64,000 bases of DNA from NCBI GenBank assembly GCA_034664125.1, contig JAXDIG010000049.1, positions 1-64,000 on the forward strand. Direction: 5' to 3'. The notes under the pieces are model-generated. The model ran no database searches, had not been told where the DNA came from, and saw nothing but the letters and a program-made list of their open reading frames with translations. A program made the position numbers and the translations under genes. Source of the stretch: JACVRW01 sp034664125. Its GTDB lineage: Bacteria; Actinomycetota; Thermoleophilia; Solirubrobacterales; Thermoleophilaceae. The stretch's first letter is position 1; the number at the start of each line of letters is the position of its first letter. This document shows positions 26,091 through 34,780 of this stretch, piece after piece.

Positions 26091-26764
26091 GAGGCCAGCA
26101 CCTCGGCCAGGTGCGCGGTCCGCACACCGGTGCGCTGCCGCGACAGCGCGCCCCCGATCTGCATCAGGCACGAGTTGTCGGCCGCGCACACCACCTCCGC
26201 CCCCGTGTCGAGCACGGCGCGCACCTTGTCGGCGACCATCGCCGACGACACCTCCGCGTTCTTGACCGCGAACGTGCCGCCGAAGCCGCAGCACTCATCC
26301 GCCTGCGGCAGCTCCACCAGCTCGATCCCGCGCACCGCCCTGAGCAGCCGCAGCGGGCGGTCGCCCACCCCCAGCTCGCGCAGCGAATGACAGGTCGGGT
26401 GGAAGGTCACGCGGTGGGGGAAGTACGCGCCCACGTCCTCCACCCCCAGCCGGTCCACCAGCAGCTCCGACAGCTCGTACACCGGCGGCCCGTCGTCGGG
26501 CGCGAGCTGGTGGCGCAGCATGCCGGCGCAGGACGCCGACGGCGTCACGACCACCTCGGCGTCCGCGAACACGCGCGCGAAGCGCCGCGCCAGCGCGGTG
26601 CCCTCGCGGGCGTAGCCGGAGTTCACGTGCATCTGCCCGCAGCATGTCTGCTCGAGCGGGAAGTCGACGTCGCAGCCGAGCCGTTCCAGCAGGCGGACCA
26701 CCGCCCGCCCGGTCTGAGGGAAGAGGGTGTCGTTGAAGCAGGTGACGAAGAGGGATACGCGCAC
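26087..26764 (-). CDS. lutA: LutA, (Fe-S)-binding CCG-domain protein of lactate utilisation
   Basis: A 225-residue protein with two cysteine-rich CCG domains: C10 with TCCGQMH and C-rich HPTCHS with DECCGFGG. Such domains bind an unusual iron-sulfur centre or mediate subunit contact in heterodisulfide-reductase-like complexes. It acts with LutB and LutC as the L-lactate dehydrogenase complex. The GTG at 26764 gives the standard N-terminus VRVSLFVTCFNDTLFP; upstream residues are non-conserved. The gene is divergent from lldP, and a perfect inverted repeat lies 15 nt before its start. It overlaps lutBC by 4 nt (GTGA). Confidence 0.93.
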   Translation of the reverse strand: MRVSLFVTCFNDTLFPQTGRAVVRLLERLGCDVDFPLEQTCCGQMHVNSGYAREGTALARRFARVFADAEVVVTPSASCAGMLRHQLAPDDGPPVYELSELLVDRLGVEDVGAYFPHRVTFHPTCHSLRELGVGDRPLRLLRAVRGIELVELPQADECCGFGGTFAVKNAEVSSAMVADKVRAVLDTGAEVVCAADNSCLMQIGGALSRQRTGVRTAHLAEVLAS

Positions 26765-26778
26765 GCCCGTTAACTCTT

Positions 26779-26811
26779 GCGGTTTCCCCTCAGGCCGAAT
26801 GGGGAAACCGC
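26779..26811. promoter_or_regulatory. Perfect 11-bp inverted repeat, candidate operator between lutA and lldP
   Basis: GCGGTTTCCCC (26779-26789) and GGGGAAACCGC (26801-26811) pair without mismatch around an 11-nt spacer. The site is the main feature of the 78-bp gap between two divergent start codons, 15 nt from lutA and 32 nt from lldP. The position suits a dimeric repressor sensing lactate or glycolate, such as a GntR/FadR or IclR protein. No such regulator gene lies nearby. Confidence 0.6.
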
Positions 26812-26828
26812 CAGCGAAGGGGAGCAAC

Positions 26829-26836
26829 GAGGGGAG
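26829..26836 (+). promoter_or_regulatory. Shine-Dalgarno of lldP
   Basis: GAGGGGAG ends 6 nt before the GTG at 26843 and fixes that codon as the start. Confidence 0.6.
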
Positions 26837-26842
26837 AAACCC

Positions 26843-28522
26843 GTGTACACGCAGCACTTCGACCCGGTATCGAACTCGCTTGGGCTGAGTTCGATCTTCG
26901 CGGCACTGCCGATCCTCGCGCTGTTCGTGCTGCTGGGCGGCGTGCGCGTGGCGGCGCAGTGGGCGGCTCTGAGCGCACTTGGCATCGCCATGCTCGTCGC
27001 GATCATCGTCTACGACATGCCGGTCGACCAGACCGCGCTGTCGGCAAGCGAGGGAGCGGCCTTCGGCCTGTTCCCGATCATGTGGATCGTCGTCACGGCG
27101 ATCTGGATCTACAACATGACGGTGGAAACCGGGTACTTCGCGGTGCTGCGTCGATCGTTTGCCGCGATCTCGGACGACCAGCGCGTGCAGGCCGTGATCA
27201 TCGCGTTCTGCTTCGGGGCGCTGCTCGAGGCGTTGGCGGGGTTCGGTACCCCGGTGGCCATCACCTCGGTATTCCTGATCGGGCTGGGCTTCAAGCCCAT
27301 CAAGGCGGCGTCGGTCGCGCTCGTGGCGAACACAGCGCCCGTGGCGTTTGGCGCCATCGCCATCCCAATCGTCACGCTCGCCGACATCACCGGCCTGCCC
27401 AAGGACGACCTCGGGGCGATGGTTGGCCGCCAGACGCCGTTCCTGGCGCTGCTAGTCCCCCTGATCCTGATCGGCATGGTCGATGGCGCTCGCGGCGTGC
27501 GCCAGGCCTGGCCCGCCGCGGCCGTTGGCGGATTCGTCTTCGCGGTCGCCCAGTACGCCTGCTCGAACTTCATCTCGGTGGAGCTCACCGACATCGTCGC
27601 CTCGCTTTCCTCGACCGCAGCCCTCGTGCTCCTGCTGCGGGTCTGGCAGCCGTCGGAGCCGCTGATCGGGGAGATCGGCGGGGGCGCCACCCGACCCGCG
27701 GTAGCCGGCGCAGAGGCGCACGACCCTGGCCTGGAGGCCGAGGTCAACCGGCGCGACGACACCCAGAAGGACCCGCCCGCGGATGTCGTCCGCGCCTACG
27801 CCCCCTACCTGATCGTGATCGCGGTCTTGTCGATCGCCCAGATCCCGGCGATCAAGGACAAGCTGGTGGAGAAGCCCTGGACGACGACCCTCCAGTGGCC
27901 GGGACTCGACGTGGTGAACCCGGACGGCGATGCGATCACCTCGCTGACCTACAACGTCAACTGGCTGCCCGCGGCGGGCACGCTGCTGCTCATCTCCGGC
28001 CTGATCACGATGGCCGTTCTGCGCGTCTCGCCGGGGCGGGCCTTGAAGGTGTTCGGCGGATCCGTCGACCAGCTCAAGTGGGCCATTCTCACGGTGGCGT
28101 CCGTGCTGGCCCTCGCCTACGTGATGAACCAGTCGGGTCAGACGATCACGCTCGGTCTGTGGGCGGCCGGCGCAGGTGGCGTCTTCGCCTTCCTCTCCGG
28201 GCTGATCGGCTGGCTGGGGGTGGCCGTGACGGGGTCGGACACCTCCTCGAACGCCCTCTTCGGCGGGCTGCAGGTGGCGGCCGCCAAGGACGCTGGCATC
28301 TCGCCGACCCTACTGGCCGCGGCCAACAGCTCTGGCGGTGTCCTGGGCAAGATGATTTCGCCCCAGAACCTCGCCATCGGCGCCGCGGCGGTCGGCATGG
28401 CGGGGCAGGAGGGCAACCTGTTCCGTAGGGTGGTCAAGTGGAGCATTCTGCTGGTATTGGTAATGGCCGTGCTCGTCTACCTGCAATCGACGGCGGTGCT
28501 GGACTGGATGGTCGTGAAGTGA
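26843..28522 (+). CDS. lldP: L-lactate/glycolate permease (LldP family)
   Basis: A 559-residue polytopic permease with about thirteen helices. Family blocks are QALLEALAGFGTPVAI-like sequence (GALLEALAGFGTPVAITS), NTAPVAFGAIAIPI and the C-terminal TGSDTSSNALFGGLQ and NSSGGVLGKMISPQNLAIG, all diagnostic of LctP/GlcA transporters. These take up L-lactate, D-lactate or glycolate with protons. A long hydrophilic loop at about 285-330 is less conserved. It is the first gene of the lldP-glcD-glcE-glcF unit and its stop overlaps the glcD start (GTGA). Glycolate is a likely substrate, given the downstream oxidase. Confidence 0.94.
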   Translation: MYTQHFDPVSNSLGLSSIFAALPILALFVLLGGVRVAAQWAALSALGIAMLVAIIVYDMPVDQTALSASEGAAFGLFPIMWIVVTAIWIYNMTVETGYFAVLRRSFAAISDDQRVQAVIIAFCFGALLEALAGFGTPVAITSVFLIGLGFKPIKAASVALVANTAPVAFGAIAIPIVTLADITGLPKDDLGAMVGRQTPFLALLVPLILIGMVDGARGVRQAWPAAAVGGFVFAVAQYACSNFISVELTDIVASLSSTAALVLLLRVWQPSEPLIGEIGGGATRPAVAGAEAHDPGLEAEVNRRDDTQKDPPADVVRAYAPYLIVIAVLSIAQIPAIKDKLVEKPWTTTLQWPGLDVVNPDGDAITSLTYNVNWLPAAGTLLLISGLITMAVLRVSPGRALKVFGGSVDQLKWAILTVASVLALAYVMNQSGQTITLGLWAAGAGGVFAFLSGLIGWLGVAVTGSDTSSNALFGGLQVAAAKDAGISPTLLAAANSSGGVLGKMISPQNLAIGAAAVGMAGQEGNLFRRVVKWSILLVLVMAVLVYLQSTAVLDWMVVK

Positions 28523-29988
28523 ATGCCGGCGCATCCGCCGACCTCGGCCCGCTGGTCGCGGACCTGAGGGAGGCGGTGGGCGCCGAGCACGTCGTCACGC
28601 ACGACCACCAGCTGCGCACCTACGAGTCGGACGGGCTGCTCCAGTACGCGGTGACCCCGGGCGCCGTGGTGCTGCCCGGCTCCGCGGAGGAGGTGCAGGC
28701 GGTCGTGCGTGCCTGCCACCGTGCCGGCGTGCCGTGGGTCGCCCGCGGCGCCGGGTCGGGGCTCTCGGGCGGAGCCACGCCCGTGGCGGACGGGCTCCTG
28801 ATCTCGCTCAGCAGGATGCGGCGCATCCTCGAGGTCGACCTGCCGAACCAGCGCGTCGTCGTGGAGCCGGGCGTGACCAACATCGCCGTGTCCCAGGCCG
28901 TCGCCCCGGATCACTTCTACCCGCCCGACCCGTCGTCGCAGATCGTGTGCACGATCGGCGGCAACGTGGCCGAGAACTCGGGCGGCGCGCACTGCTTCAA
29001 GTACGGCTTCACGACCACCTACGTGACCGGGCTCGAGGTGGTGCTGCCAGACGGCGAGCTCGTCCAGCTCGGCGGCAAGGAGGTGGACCAACCGGGGCCC
29101 GACCTGCTGGGCGCGTTCGTGGGCTCGGAGGGCACCCTCGGCGTGGCCACCAAGATCTGGCTGCGGGTCGTGCCGAAGCCCGAGGCGGTGCGCACGCTGG
29201 TGGCGTTCTTCGGCTCCCCGACGCAGGCCGCCGACGTGGTGTCGGAGATCGTCGCGGCCGGCATGGTGCCGGGCGCGATCGAGATGATGGACAACCTCTC
29301 GATCGCGGCCGCCGAGGGCTACACCGGCGCCGGCTTTCCCACCGACGCCGGCGCCGCGCTGGTCGTGGAGCTGGACGGCTCGGACGCCGAGTGCGAGATG
29401 CGCTTCGAGGAGGTCGTGGCGATCTGCGAGCAGGCCGACGCGGACTCGATCCGGGTGGCGCAGGACGAGGCGGAGCGCGAGCTGATCTGGAGAGCGCGCA
29501 AGGCCGCCTTCGCCGCGATGGGCCGGATCGCTCCCAACTACTACGTGCAGGACAGCGTCATCCCGCGCACCCGGCTGGCCGAGGTGCTGGGTCGCATCGC
29601 CGAGCTCGGCCGCGAGTACGACCTCAGGGTCGCGAACGTCTTCCACGCCGGCGACGGCAACCTGCACCCGCTGGTTTGCTACGACGGCTCGGTGCCCGGC
29701 GAGGCCGAGCGGGCCGAGGAGTGCGCGGGGCTGATCGTGGCGGCCTGCGTCGATGCCGGCGGCTCGATCACGGGCGAGCACGGTGTGGGCATCGACAAGA
29801 AGCGCTACATGCCCCAGATGTTCACCGACGCGGACCTCGGCACCTTCCAGCGGCTGCGCTGCGCCTTCGACCCCGACCAGCTCGCCAACCCCGGCAAGGT
29901 GATGCCCACCCCGCGCCTGTGCGGCGAGGTCCCCGGCCCCTACAGACAGCACCCGCTCGAGCAGATGGGGCTGGCGGAGCGCTTCTGA
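28519..29988 (+). CDS. glcD: FAD-linked oxidase, glycolate oxidase / D-lactate dehydrogenase subunit GlcD
   Basis: A 489-residue VAO/PCMH flavoprotein. The FAD-binding N-terminal domain has VARGAGSGLSGGATP and PDPSSQIVCTIGGNVAENSGGAHC. The C-terminal FAD-oxidase domain ends with VFHAGDGNLHPLVCYD and TGEHGVGIDKK, which hold the substrate-binding and catalytic histidines. Alone the family includes D-lactate dehydrogenases, but the adjacent glcE and glcF make the three-subunit glycolate oxidase the best call. The GTG at 28519 overlaps the lldP stop. It would oxidise glycolate to glyoxylate at the cytoplasmic membrane face. Confidence 0.92.
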   Translation: MNAGASADLGPLVADLREAVGAEHVVTHDHQLRTYESDGLLQYAVTPGAVVLPGSAEEVQAVVRACHRAGVPWVARGAGSGLSGGATPVADGLLISLSRMRRILEVDLPNQRVVVEPGVTNIAVSQAVAPDHFYPPDPSSQIVCTIGGNVAENSGGAHCFKYGFTTTYVTGLEVVLPDGELVQLGGKEVDQPGPDLLGAFVGSEGTLGVATKIWLRVVPKPEAVRTLVAFFGSPTQAADVVSEIVAAGMVPGAIEMMDNLSIAAAEGYTGAGFPTDAGAALVVELDGSDAECEMRFEEVVAICEQADADSIRVAQDEAERELIWRARKAAFAAMGRIAPNYYVQDSVIPRTRLAEVLGRIAELGREYDLRVANVFHAGDGNLHPLVCYDGSVPGEAERAEECAGLIVAACVDAGGSITGEHGVGIDKKRYMPQMFTDADLGTFQRLRCAFDPDQLANPGKVMPTPRLCGEVPGPYRQHPLEQMGLAERF

Positions 29989-31097
29989 TGGCCACCGCCG
30001 AGGCCAGACGCAGCGCACCGGCGTCGGCGGCCGAGCTCGCCGCCGAGCTGGCCACGGCCGCCGAGGCGGGCGCGAGCGTGCGCGTGACCGGCGCGGGCAC
30101 CAAGCTGCGCTGGGCCCCGGACGCCCGCCCCGCGCTCGAGCTGTCCACCGCCGGGCTCGACCGCATCGTCGAGCACAACGCGGGCGACCTCACGGCCGTG
30201 CTGGAGGCGGGCGTGCCACTCGGCCGGGCCCAGGAGCGGTTCCGCGAAGCCGGCCAGATGCTCGCCCTGGATCCACCCGACGCGGGCGGCGCCACTATCG
30301 GCGGGATCGTCGCGACCAACGACTCCGGTCCGCTGCGCGCCCGCTACGGCAGCGCGCGCGACCTGGTCGTCGGCATGCGCGTGGCGCTCGCCGACGGCAC
30401 GGTGGCGAAGAGCGGCGGCAAGGTGATCAAGAACGTCGCCGGCTACGACCTGGCGAAGCTGTTCACGGGTTCGTACGGATCGCTGGGGGCGATCCTCGAC
30501 GTTTCGGTGCGCCTGCACCCGCTGCCGCCGCAAACCGCCACCGCGGTCGGCCACACGCACGACACGGGAGTGCTGGCCCGCGGCGCGGCGGCGCTCTCGC
30601 ACGCCCGCCTCGAGCAACTCGGCCTGGACGTGCGCTGGGCGGCCGGGGCGGGCATGGTGCTGGCGCGCTTCGGGGGCGTGGCGGCGCACCCGCAGGCCGA
30701 GACGGCCGAGCGCCTGCTGCGCGAAGCGGGCCTCGAGGCCGAGCTGGTCGCGGACGACGAGTCGCTCTGGAACGCTCAGCGCGACGGCCAGCGCTCTCCG
30801 GAGGGGCTCGTGGTGCGCGTGTCGGGCCTGCAAACCGACCTGGCGGAGCTGGCCGCCACGGCGGAGCGCCACCGCGCCACGCTTGTCGGCCGCGCGGGCC
30901 TCGGCCTGTCCTGGCTGCGCCTGGACGACGGCGACGGCGAGCCGCTGCTGAACGAGCTGCGGCAGCGCCACCTGGCCGTGGTGCTCGACCGCCCGGCGGG
31001 CATGTCGGCCAATCCGCGAGAGCCGCTCGACCCCGGCGCCGCCGTGCTGCTGCGTCGAGTCAAGGAGCGCTTCGACCCGACCGGAACGCTGGTCTGA
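29988..31097 (+). CDS. glcE: FAD-binding glycolate oxidase subunit GlcE
   Basis: A 369-residue protein with a PCMH-type FAD domain: RVTGAGTKLRW, DLTAVLEAGVPLGRAQ, GGATIGGIVATNDSGPLRARYG and NVAGYDLAKLFTGSYGSLGAI. The C-terminal catalytic cap is shorter than in GlcD, as expected for GlcE. It forms the glycolate oxidase complex with GlcD and GlcF. The ATG at 29988 shares bases with the glcD stop (TGATG), and its own stop overlaps the glcF ATG, so all three are translationally coupled. Confidence 0.92.
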   Translation: MATAEARRSAPASAAELAAELATAAEAGASVRVTGAGTKLRWAPDARPALELSTAGLDRIVEHNAGDLTAVLEAGVPLGRAQERFREAGQMLALDPPDAGGATIGGIVATNDSGPLRARYGSARDLVVGMRVALADGTVAKSGGKVIKNVAGYDLAKLFTGSYGSLGAILDVSVRLHPLPPQTATAVGHTHDTGVLARGAAALSHARLEQLGLDVRWAAGAGMVLARFGGVAAHPQAETAERLLREAGLEAELVADDESLWNAQRDGQRSPEGLVVRVSGLQTDLAELAATAERHRATLVGRAGLGLSWLRLDDGDGEPLLNELRQRHLAVVLDRPAGMSANPREPLDPGAAVLLRRVKERFDPTGTLV

Positions 31098-32449
31098 TGG
31101 CGTCGCTCCGGCGCGGGCAAAGCCCGCACCCTCGCGCACAGCCGGCGTCGCTCCGGCACGAGCAAAGCCCGCATCCTCGCGCACAGCCGGCGTCCTGGGA
31201 CGACACTCGCCCGCCGCAGCTGGAGCTGATCGACGACTGCGTTCACTGCGGCTTCTGCCTGCCGACCTGCCCGACGTACGTGCTCTGGGGCGAGGAGATG
31301 GACTCGCCACGCGGGCGCATCGTGCTGATGAAGCAGGGCCACGACGCGATCTCCGCGCCGCTCGTGGAGCACCTCGACAACTGCCTCGGCTGCATGGCGT
31401 GCGTGACCGCGTGCCCCTCCGGGGTCCAGTACGACAAGCTGCTCGAGGACGCGCGGGCGCAGGTCGAGCGCAACTTCGATCGCCCACCGTCCGACGGCGC
31501 GCACCGTCGTTTGGTGTTCGAGCTGTTCACGCGTCCGGGCCGGCTGCGCGCGCTGGCGCCCGGCGCGGCGCTGGCGCACCGGCTCGGCCTGCCGCGGCTG
31601 GCCCGCAGGCCGGCCGCCAGGCGACTGTTTCCGCGGCTGGCGGCGGTCATCGGGATGACCCCGCAGGCGACGGTCAGGCACTCGCTCGCCCGGCTGCCCG
31701 CGCGGTTCGAGGCACGCGGCGAGAAGCGCGGCGAGGTGGCCCTGCTCCAAGGCTGCGTGCAGCGCGTCTTCTTCGGCCACGTGAACCGCGACACCGCGCT
31801 CGTGCTCGCGGCCGAGGGCTTCGACGTGCACGTGCCGCGCCTGCCGCGCTGCTGCGGGGCGCTGCCGATGCACGCCGGCGCCGACCCTCAGGCGCGCGAC
31901 CTGGCCAAGACGACGATCGAGGCGCTCGAGGGCTTCGAAACCGTGGTTGTGAACGCGGCCGGCTGCGGCTCGGCGATGAAGGACTACGGGCACGTGCTGC
32001 GCGACGAGCCGGAGTGGGCGGAGCGCGCCCAGCGCTTCGCGGCCAAGGTGCGCGACGCCAACGAATTCCTCGTCGAGGTCGGCCCCCGCGCGGAACGCCG
32101 GCCGGTGCCGATGAAGGTCGCCTACCACGACGCCTGCCACCTTGCGCACGCCCAGAAGGTGCGCGACCAGCCGCGCGAGCTGCTGCGCTCGATCCCGGAG
32201 CTGGAGCTGGTCGAGCCGCGCGAGTGGGAGCTCTGCTGTGGCTCGGCCGGGATCTACAACCTGGTCAAGCCAGAGCCGGCCGCCGAGCTGGGCGCGCGCA
32301 AGGCGCGCAACCTGCTCGACACCGGCGCCGAGGCAGTCGCCGCGGCGAACCCCGGCTGCGCGCTGCAGATCACGGCGCACACCGAACAGCTGGGCAAGGC
32401 GCTGCCGGTGCTGCATCCGATGGAGCTGCTGGCCCGGTCGATCGTCTAG
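31097..32449 (+). CDS. glcF: Glycolate oxidase iron-sulfur subunit GlcF
   Basis: A 450-residue protein with two ferredoxin-type [4Fe-4S] motifs, C48-C51-C54-C58 and C96-C99-C102-C106, and two C-terminal CCG domains (RCCGALPMH, LCCGSAGIYN). It passes electrons from GlcD/GlcE to the respiratory chain. The first 34 residues are unlike the family: they are two near-identical 15-residue blocks, ASLRRGQSPHPRAQP and ASLRHEQSPHPRAQP, encoded by a 45-bp tandem DNA repeat. The start at 31097 is fixed by overlap with the glcE stop, and no later in-frame start precedes the first cysteine motif, so the repeat is translated. Confidence 0.92.
   Translation: MASLRRGQSPHPRAQPASLRHEQSPHPRAQPASWDDTRPPQLELIDDCVHCGFCLPTCPTYVLWGEEMDSPRGRIVLMKQGHDAISAPLVEHLDNCLGCMACVTACPSGVQYDKLLEDARAQVERNFDRPPSDGAHRRLVFELFTRPGRLRALAPGAALAHRLGLPRLARRPAARRLFPRLAAVIGMTPQATVRHSLARLPARFEARGEKRGEVALLQGCVQRVFFGHVNRDTALVLAAEGFDVHVPRLPRCCGALPMHAGADPQARDLAKTTIEALEGFETVVVNAAGCGSAMKDYGHVLRDEPEWAERAQRFAAKVRDANEFLVEVGPRAERRPVPMKVAYHDACHLAHAQKVRDQPRELLRSIPELELVEPREWELCCGSAGIYNLVKPEPAAELGARKARNLLDTGAEAVAAANPGCALQITAHTEQLGKALPVLHPMELLARSIV
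31100..31189 (+). repeat. 45-bp in-frame tandem repeat at the 5' end of glcF
   Basis: Copies at 31100-31144 and 31145-31189 match at 42 of 45 positions. Copy 1 contains the perfect palindrome GCGGGCAAAGCCCGC; in copy 2 the left arm is degraded to CACGAGC. Each copy is exactly 15 codons, so the frame is kept. Confidence 0.85.
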
Positions 32450-32455
32450 GGCGCC

Positions 32456-32809
32456 TCAGGCGCCCGCCGCGCCTGTCTCGCCGTTTCCATCCATGCGGTC
32501 GAGGACGCGGAACAGCGCTTGACGCTGGGCGCGCAGCTCCTCGACGAACTCCCGAGTGCTCCGCTCCAGGGCCTCCGTGTGGGCGACCGATCGACGGTGC
32601 AGGTCGGCGAAAATGAGCTCCTGACGGCGCGTCAACTCCCGCAGGAAGCCGCGCACGTCCTGGAAGGCAGCCTCGTTCTTCGCGACCGCGCGCTCGTAGC
32701 CGGCCATCACTTCGTTGCTGCGCCGCATCGTCTCGTCGCTGCGCGCCATGATCTCGTTGCCGCGCTCCGTGTGCGCGTCGAGCCGTCGCAGGAGCTCGTC
32801 GTCGTCCAC
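32456..32809 (-). CDS. Small coiled-coil protein of unknown function
   Basis: A 117-residue hydrophilic protein with strong helical and coiled-coil character (RRLDAHTERGNEIMARSDE, MRRSNEVMAGYERAVAKNE, then RELTRRQELIFADLHRR). It has no membrane segment, signal peptide or recognised domain. The GTG at 32809 is proposed since upstream codons are Arg/Ser-rich and unlike coding sequence; GGAG lies only 2 nt before it, so the start is uncertain. It converges on glcF with a 6-nt gap and is divergent from the NTF2-like gene. Charge pattern and codon use support a real gene; function unknown. Confidence 0.6.
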   Translation of the reverse strand: MDDDELLRRLDAHTERGNEIMARSDETMRRSNEVMAGYERAVAKNEAAFQDVRGFLRELTRRQELIFADLHRRSVAHTEALERSTREFVEELRAQRQALFRVLDRMDGNGETGAAGA

Positions 32810-32900
32810 GGCTCCAGGATCGCGATCGCTCCGTTGCTCGACAAGACGCGAGCGTGACGACCTCGGCGCGGGACCGTTACGTGCCACACTTCCCCGCCTC

Positions 32901-33296
32901 ATGTCGGCTGCCGATCGCCTGCGCACCGCCCTCGAGGCCCGCGACCTCGACGCCGCCGTCGCCACGATGGCTCCGGACGTGGTCTTCCGTAGCCCGATCG
33001 TCCACAAGCCCTACCACGGCCCGGAGGCCGTCCGGGCCCTGCTCGAGGGCGTGCTGGCGGTCTTCGAGGACTTCCGCTACGAGCGCGTCATCGGCGCACC
33101 CGACGCATCCGACCACGCGCTCGTCTTCGCCGCCCGCGTGGGCGACCGGGAGCTGCAGGGAGCCGACTTCCTCCACGAGAACGCCGACGGCCAGATCGAC
33201 GAGTTCGTCGTGATGGTGCGCCCGCTCACCGGCGCACTGGCGCTGGCCGACGGCATGCGCGCCCACTTCCAGGGCACGGGAGTGCCGGCACCCTAG
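32901..33296 (+). CDS. SnoaL-like / NTF2-fold protein
   Basis: A 131-residue protein of the NTF2-like (SnoaL) superfamily. The N-terminal helix SAADRLRTALEARDLDAAVATMAPDVVF and the following RSPIVHKPYHGPEAV are typical of this small cone-shaped fold. Later strands contain DHALVFAARVG and GQIDEFVVMVRPLTG. The family includes ketosteroid-isomerase-like enzymes and many binding proteins, so the reaction cannot be deduced. Its TAG overlaps the TAG of the convergent glutamate-cysteine ligase gene within a shared CTAG. Confidence 0.78.
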   Translation: MSAADRLRTALEARDLDAAVATMAPDVVFRSPIVHKPYHGPEAVRALLEGVLAVFEDFRYERVIGAPDASDHALVFAARVGDRELQGADFLHENADGQIDEFVVMVRPLTGALALADGMRAHFQGTGVPAP

Positions 33297-34774
33297 CCCG
33301 GCAGCGGCCAGGTGTGCACGGGCTCGTTCGCGTGCATGTGCTCGCGGTAGCGGACCGTCATCTGTCGCAGCGCGTCGAGCCGCTCCAGCCTTCCGCCCTC
33401 GTAGAGCCGGTGGAAGGCCGCGGCCTGCCACGCCGCGCCGTTCTGCATCGTCACGCAGCGGCGCTCGATCACGCCGAGCAGCCGCTCGCGGTCCGACGCC
33501 GCGATGCCGGCCTGCTCGAGGCCCTCGTGGGCCGCCGGCAGCAGCCGCCGCAGGACCAGCTCGCTCACCGGCACCTCCCCGATGCCGGGCCAGTAGAGGC
33601 GCGCCTCGAGGCCGTCGCGCGCGGCGGCGTGGAAGTTCTCCTCGGCGGCCGAGAAGGACATGCGCGTCCACAGGGGCCGCTCCTCTGCCACGAGCGCCCG
33701 CACCAGGCCGTAGTAGAACGCGGCGTTGGCGCAGATGTCCACCACGGTCGGCCCCGACGGCAGCAGCCTGTTCTCCACGCGCAGGTGCGGCCGCCCCCGC
33801 ACGGCGTCGTAGATGGGCCGGTTCCAGCGGTAGATCGTCCCGTTGTGCAGGCGCAGCTCGGCCAGGCTCGGGGTGTCGCCGCGCTCGAGCATCTCGGCCG
33901 GGTCCTCGTCCTCGCACACCGGCAGCAGCGCCGGGAAGTAGCGCACGTTCTCCTCGAACAGGTCGAAGATCGAGGTCACCCAGCGCTCGCCGAACCACAC
34001 GCGCGGGCGCACTCCCTGTGCCTTCAGCTCCTCGGGGCGCGTGTCGGTCGCCTGCTCGAATAGCGCGATGCGCGTCTCGCGCCAGAGCTCCTTGCCGAAG
34101 AAGAAGGGCGAGTTGGCCGCCACCGCCACCTGCGCCCCCGCGATCGCCTGGGCCGCGTTCCAGAAGTCGGCGAACGCCTCCGGCTCGACCTGCTGGTGCA
34201 GCTGCACGCTGGTGCAGGCCGCCTCGGGGGCGATCGTGTCGGCGAACGTCTGGAGGCGCTCCACGCCGTTGATCGAGATCTCGAGGTCCTCGCCGCGAGC
34301 CGCGAAGATCTGCTCGTTGAGCAACTCGTAGCGCGGGTTGTCGCTGAAGCTGTCCCGCGTGAGGTGCTGCTCGGTGACGGTCGGCAGGATGCCGATCAGC
34401 ATCATGTGCGCCCCCACCGTCCGCGCCCGCTCCTCGGCGTGGTTGAGGTCGCGGCGCATCTCCTCCTCCAGCTCGGCGAAGGAGGACCCCTCGAGCAGCC
34501 GCGGCGGCACGTTGATCTCGAGGTTGAAGCGGCCCAGCTCGGTCTGGAAGTCCGGGTCGGCGATCGCCTCGAGCGCCTCGGCGTTCAGCATCGCCGGGTC
34601 GCCCTGCTCGTCGGTCAGGTTGAGCTCGATCTCGAGGCCGACCGAGCGCCGCTCCGGATCGAAGCGGGCCTCGCCCAGCATCCGCGCGAACACGTCGAGG
34701 CAGGCCCGCACCTTCTGCCGATAGCGCTGCCGGTCCTCGCGCGAGAAGACCTCGGATGACACGTCCCGCCCCAC
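33293..34774 (-). CDS. Glutamate-cysteine ligase, GCS2 family
   Basis: A 493-residue enzyme of the carboxylate-amine ligase GCS2 family, which joins glutamate to cysteine or another amine using ATP. Markers are SVGLEIELNL near the N-terminus, then GRFNLEINVPP, HQQVEPEAFADFWN, and VENRLLPSGPTVVDICANAAFYYGL, with the Glu/Gln ligands for ATP-Mg expected of the fold. In actinobacteria such proteins feed ergothioneine (EgtA) or make gamma-glutamyl derivatives; no egtBCDE genes are nearby, so the product is uncertain. The GTG start at 34774 is 25 nt from the divergent ettA start, and their possible -10 boxes overlap. Confidence 0.85.
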   Translation of the reverse strand: MGRDVSSEVFSREDRQRYRQKVRACLDVFARMLGEARFDPERRSVGLEIELNLTDEQGDPAMLNAEALEAIADPDFQTELGRFNLEINVPPRLLEGSSFAELEEEMRRDLNHAEERARTVGAHMMLIGILPTVTEQHLTRDSFSDNPRYELLNEQIFAARGEDLEISINGVERLQTFADTIAPEAACTSVQLHQQVEPEAFADFWNAAQAIAGAQVAVAANSPFFFGKELWRETRIALFEQATDTRPEELKAQGVRPRVWFGERWVTSIFDLFEENVRYFPALLPVCEDEDPAEMLERGDTPSLAELRLHNGTIYRWNRPIYDAVRGRPHLRVENRLLPSGPTVVDICANAAFYYGLVRALVAEERPLWTRMSFSAAEENFHAAARDGLEARLYWPGIGEVPVSELVLRRLLPAAHEGLEQAGIAASDRERLLGVIERRCVTMQNGAAWQAAAFHRLYEGGRLERLDALRQMTVRYREHMHANEPVHTWPLPG

Positions 34775-34780
34775 GGCCGG

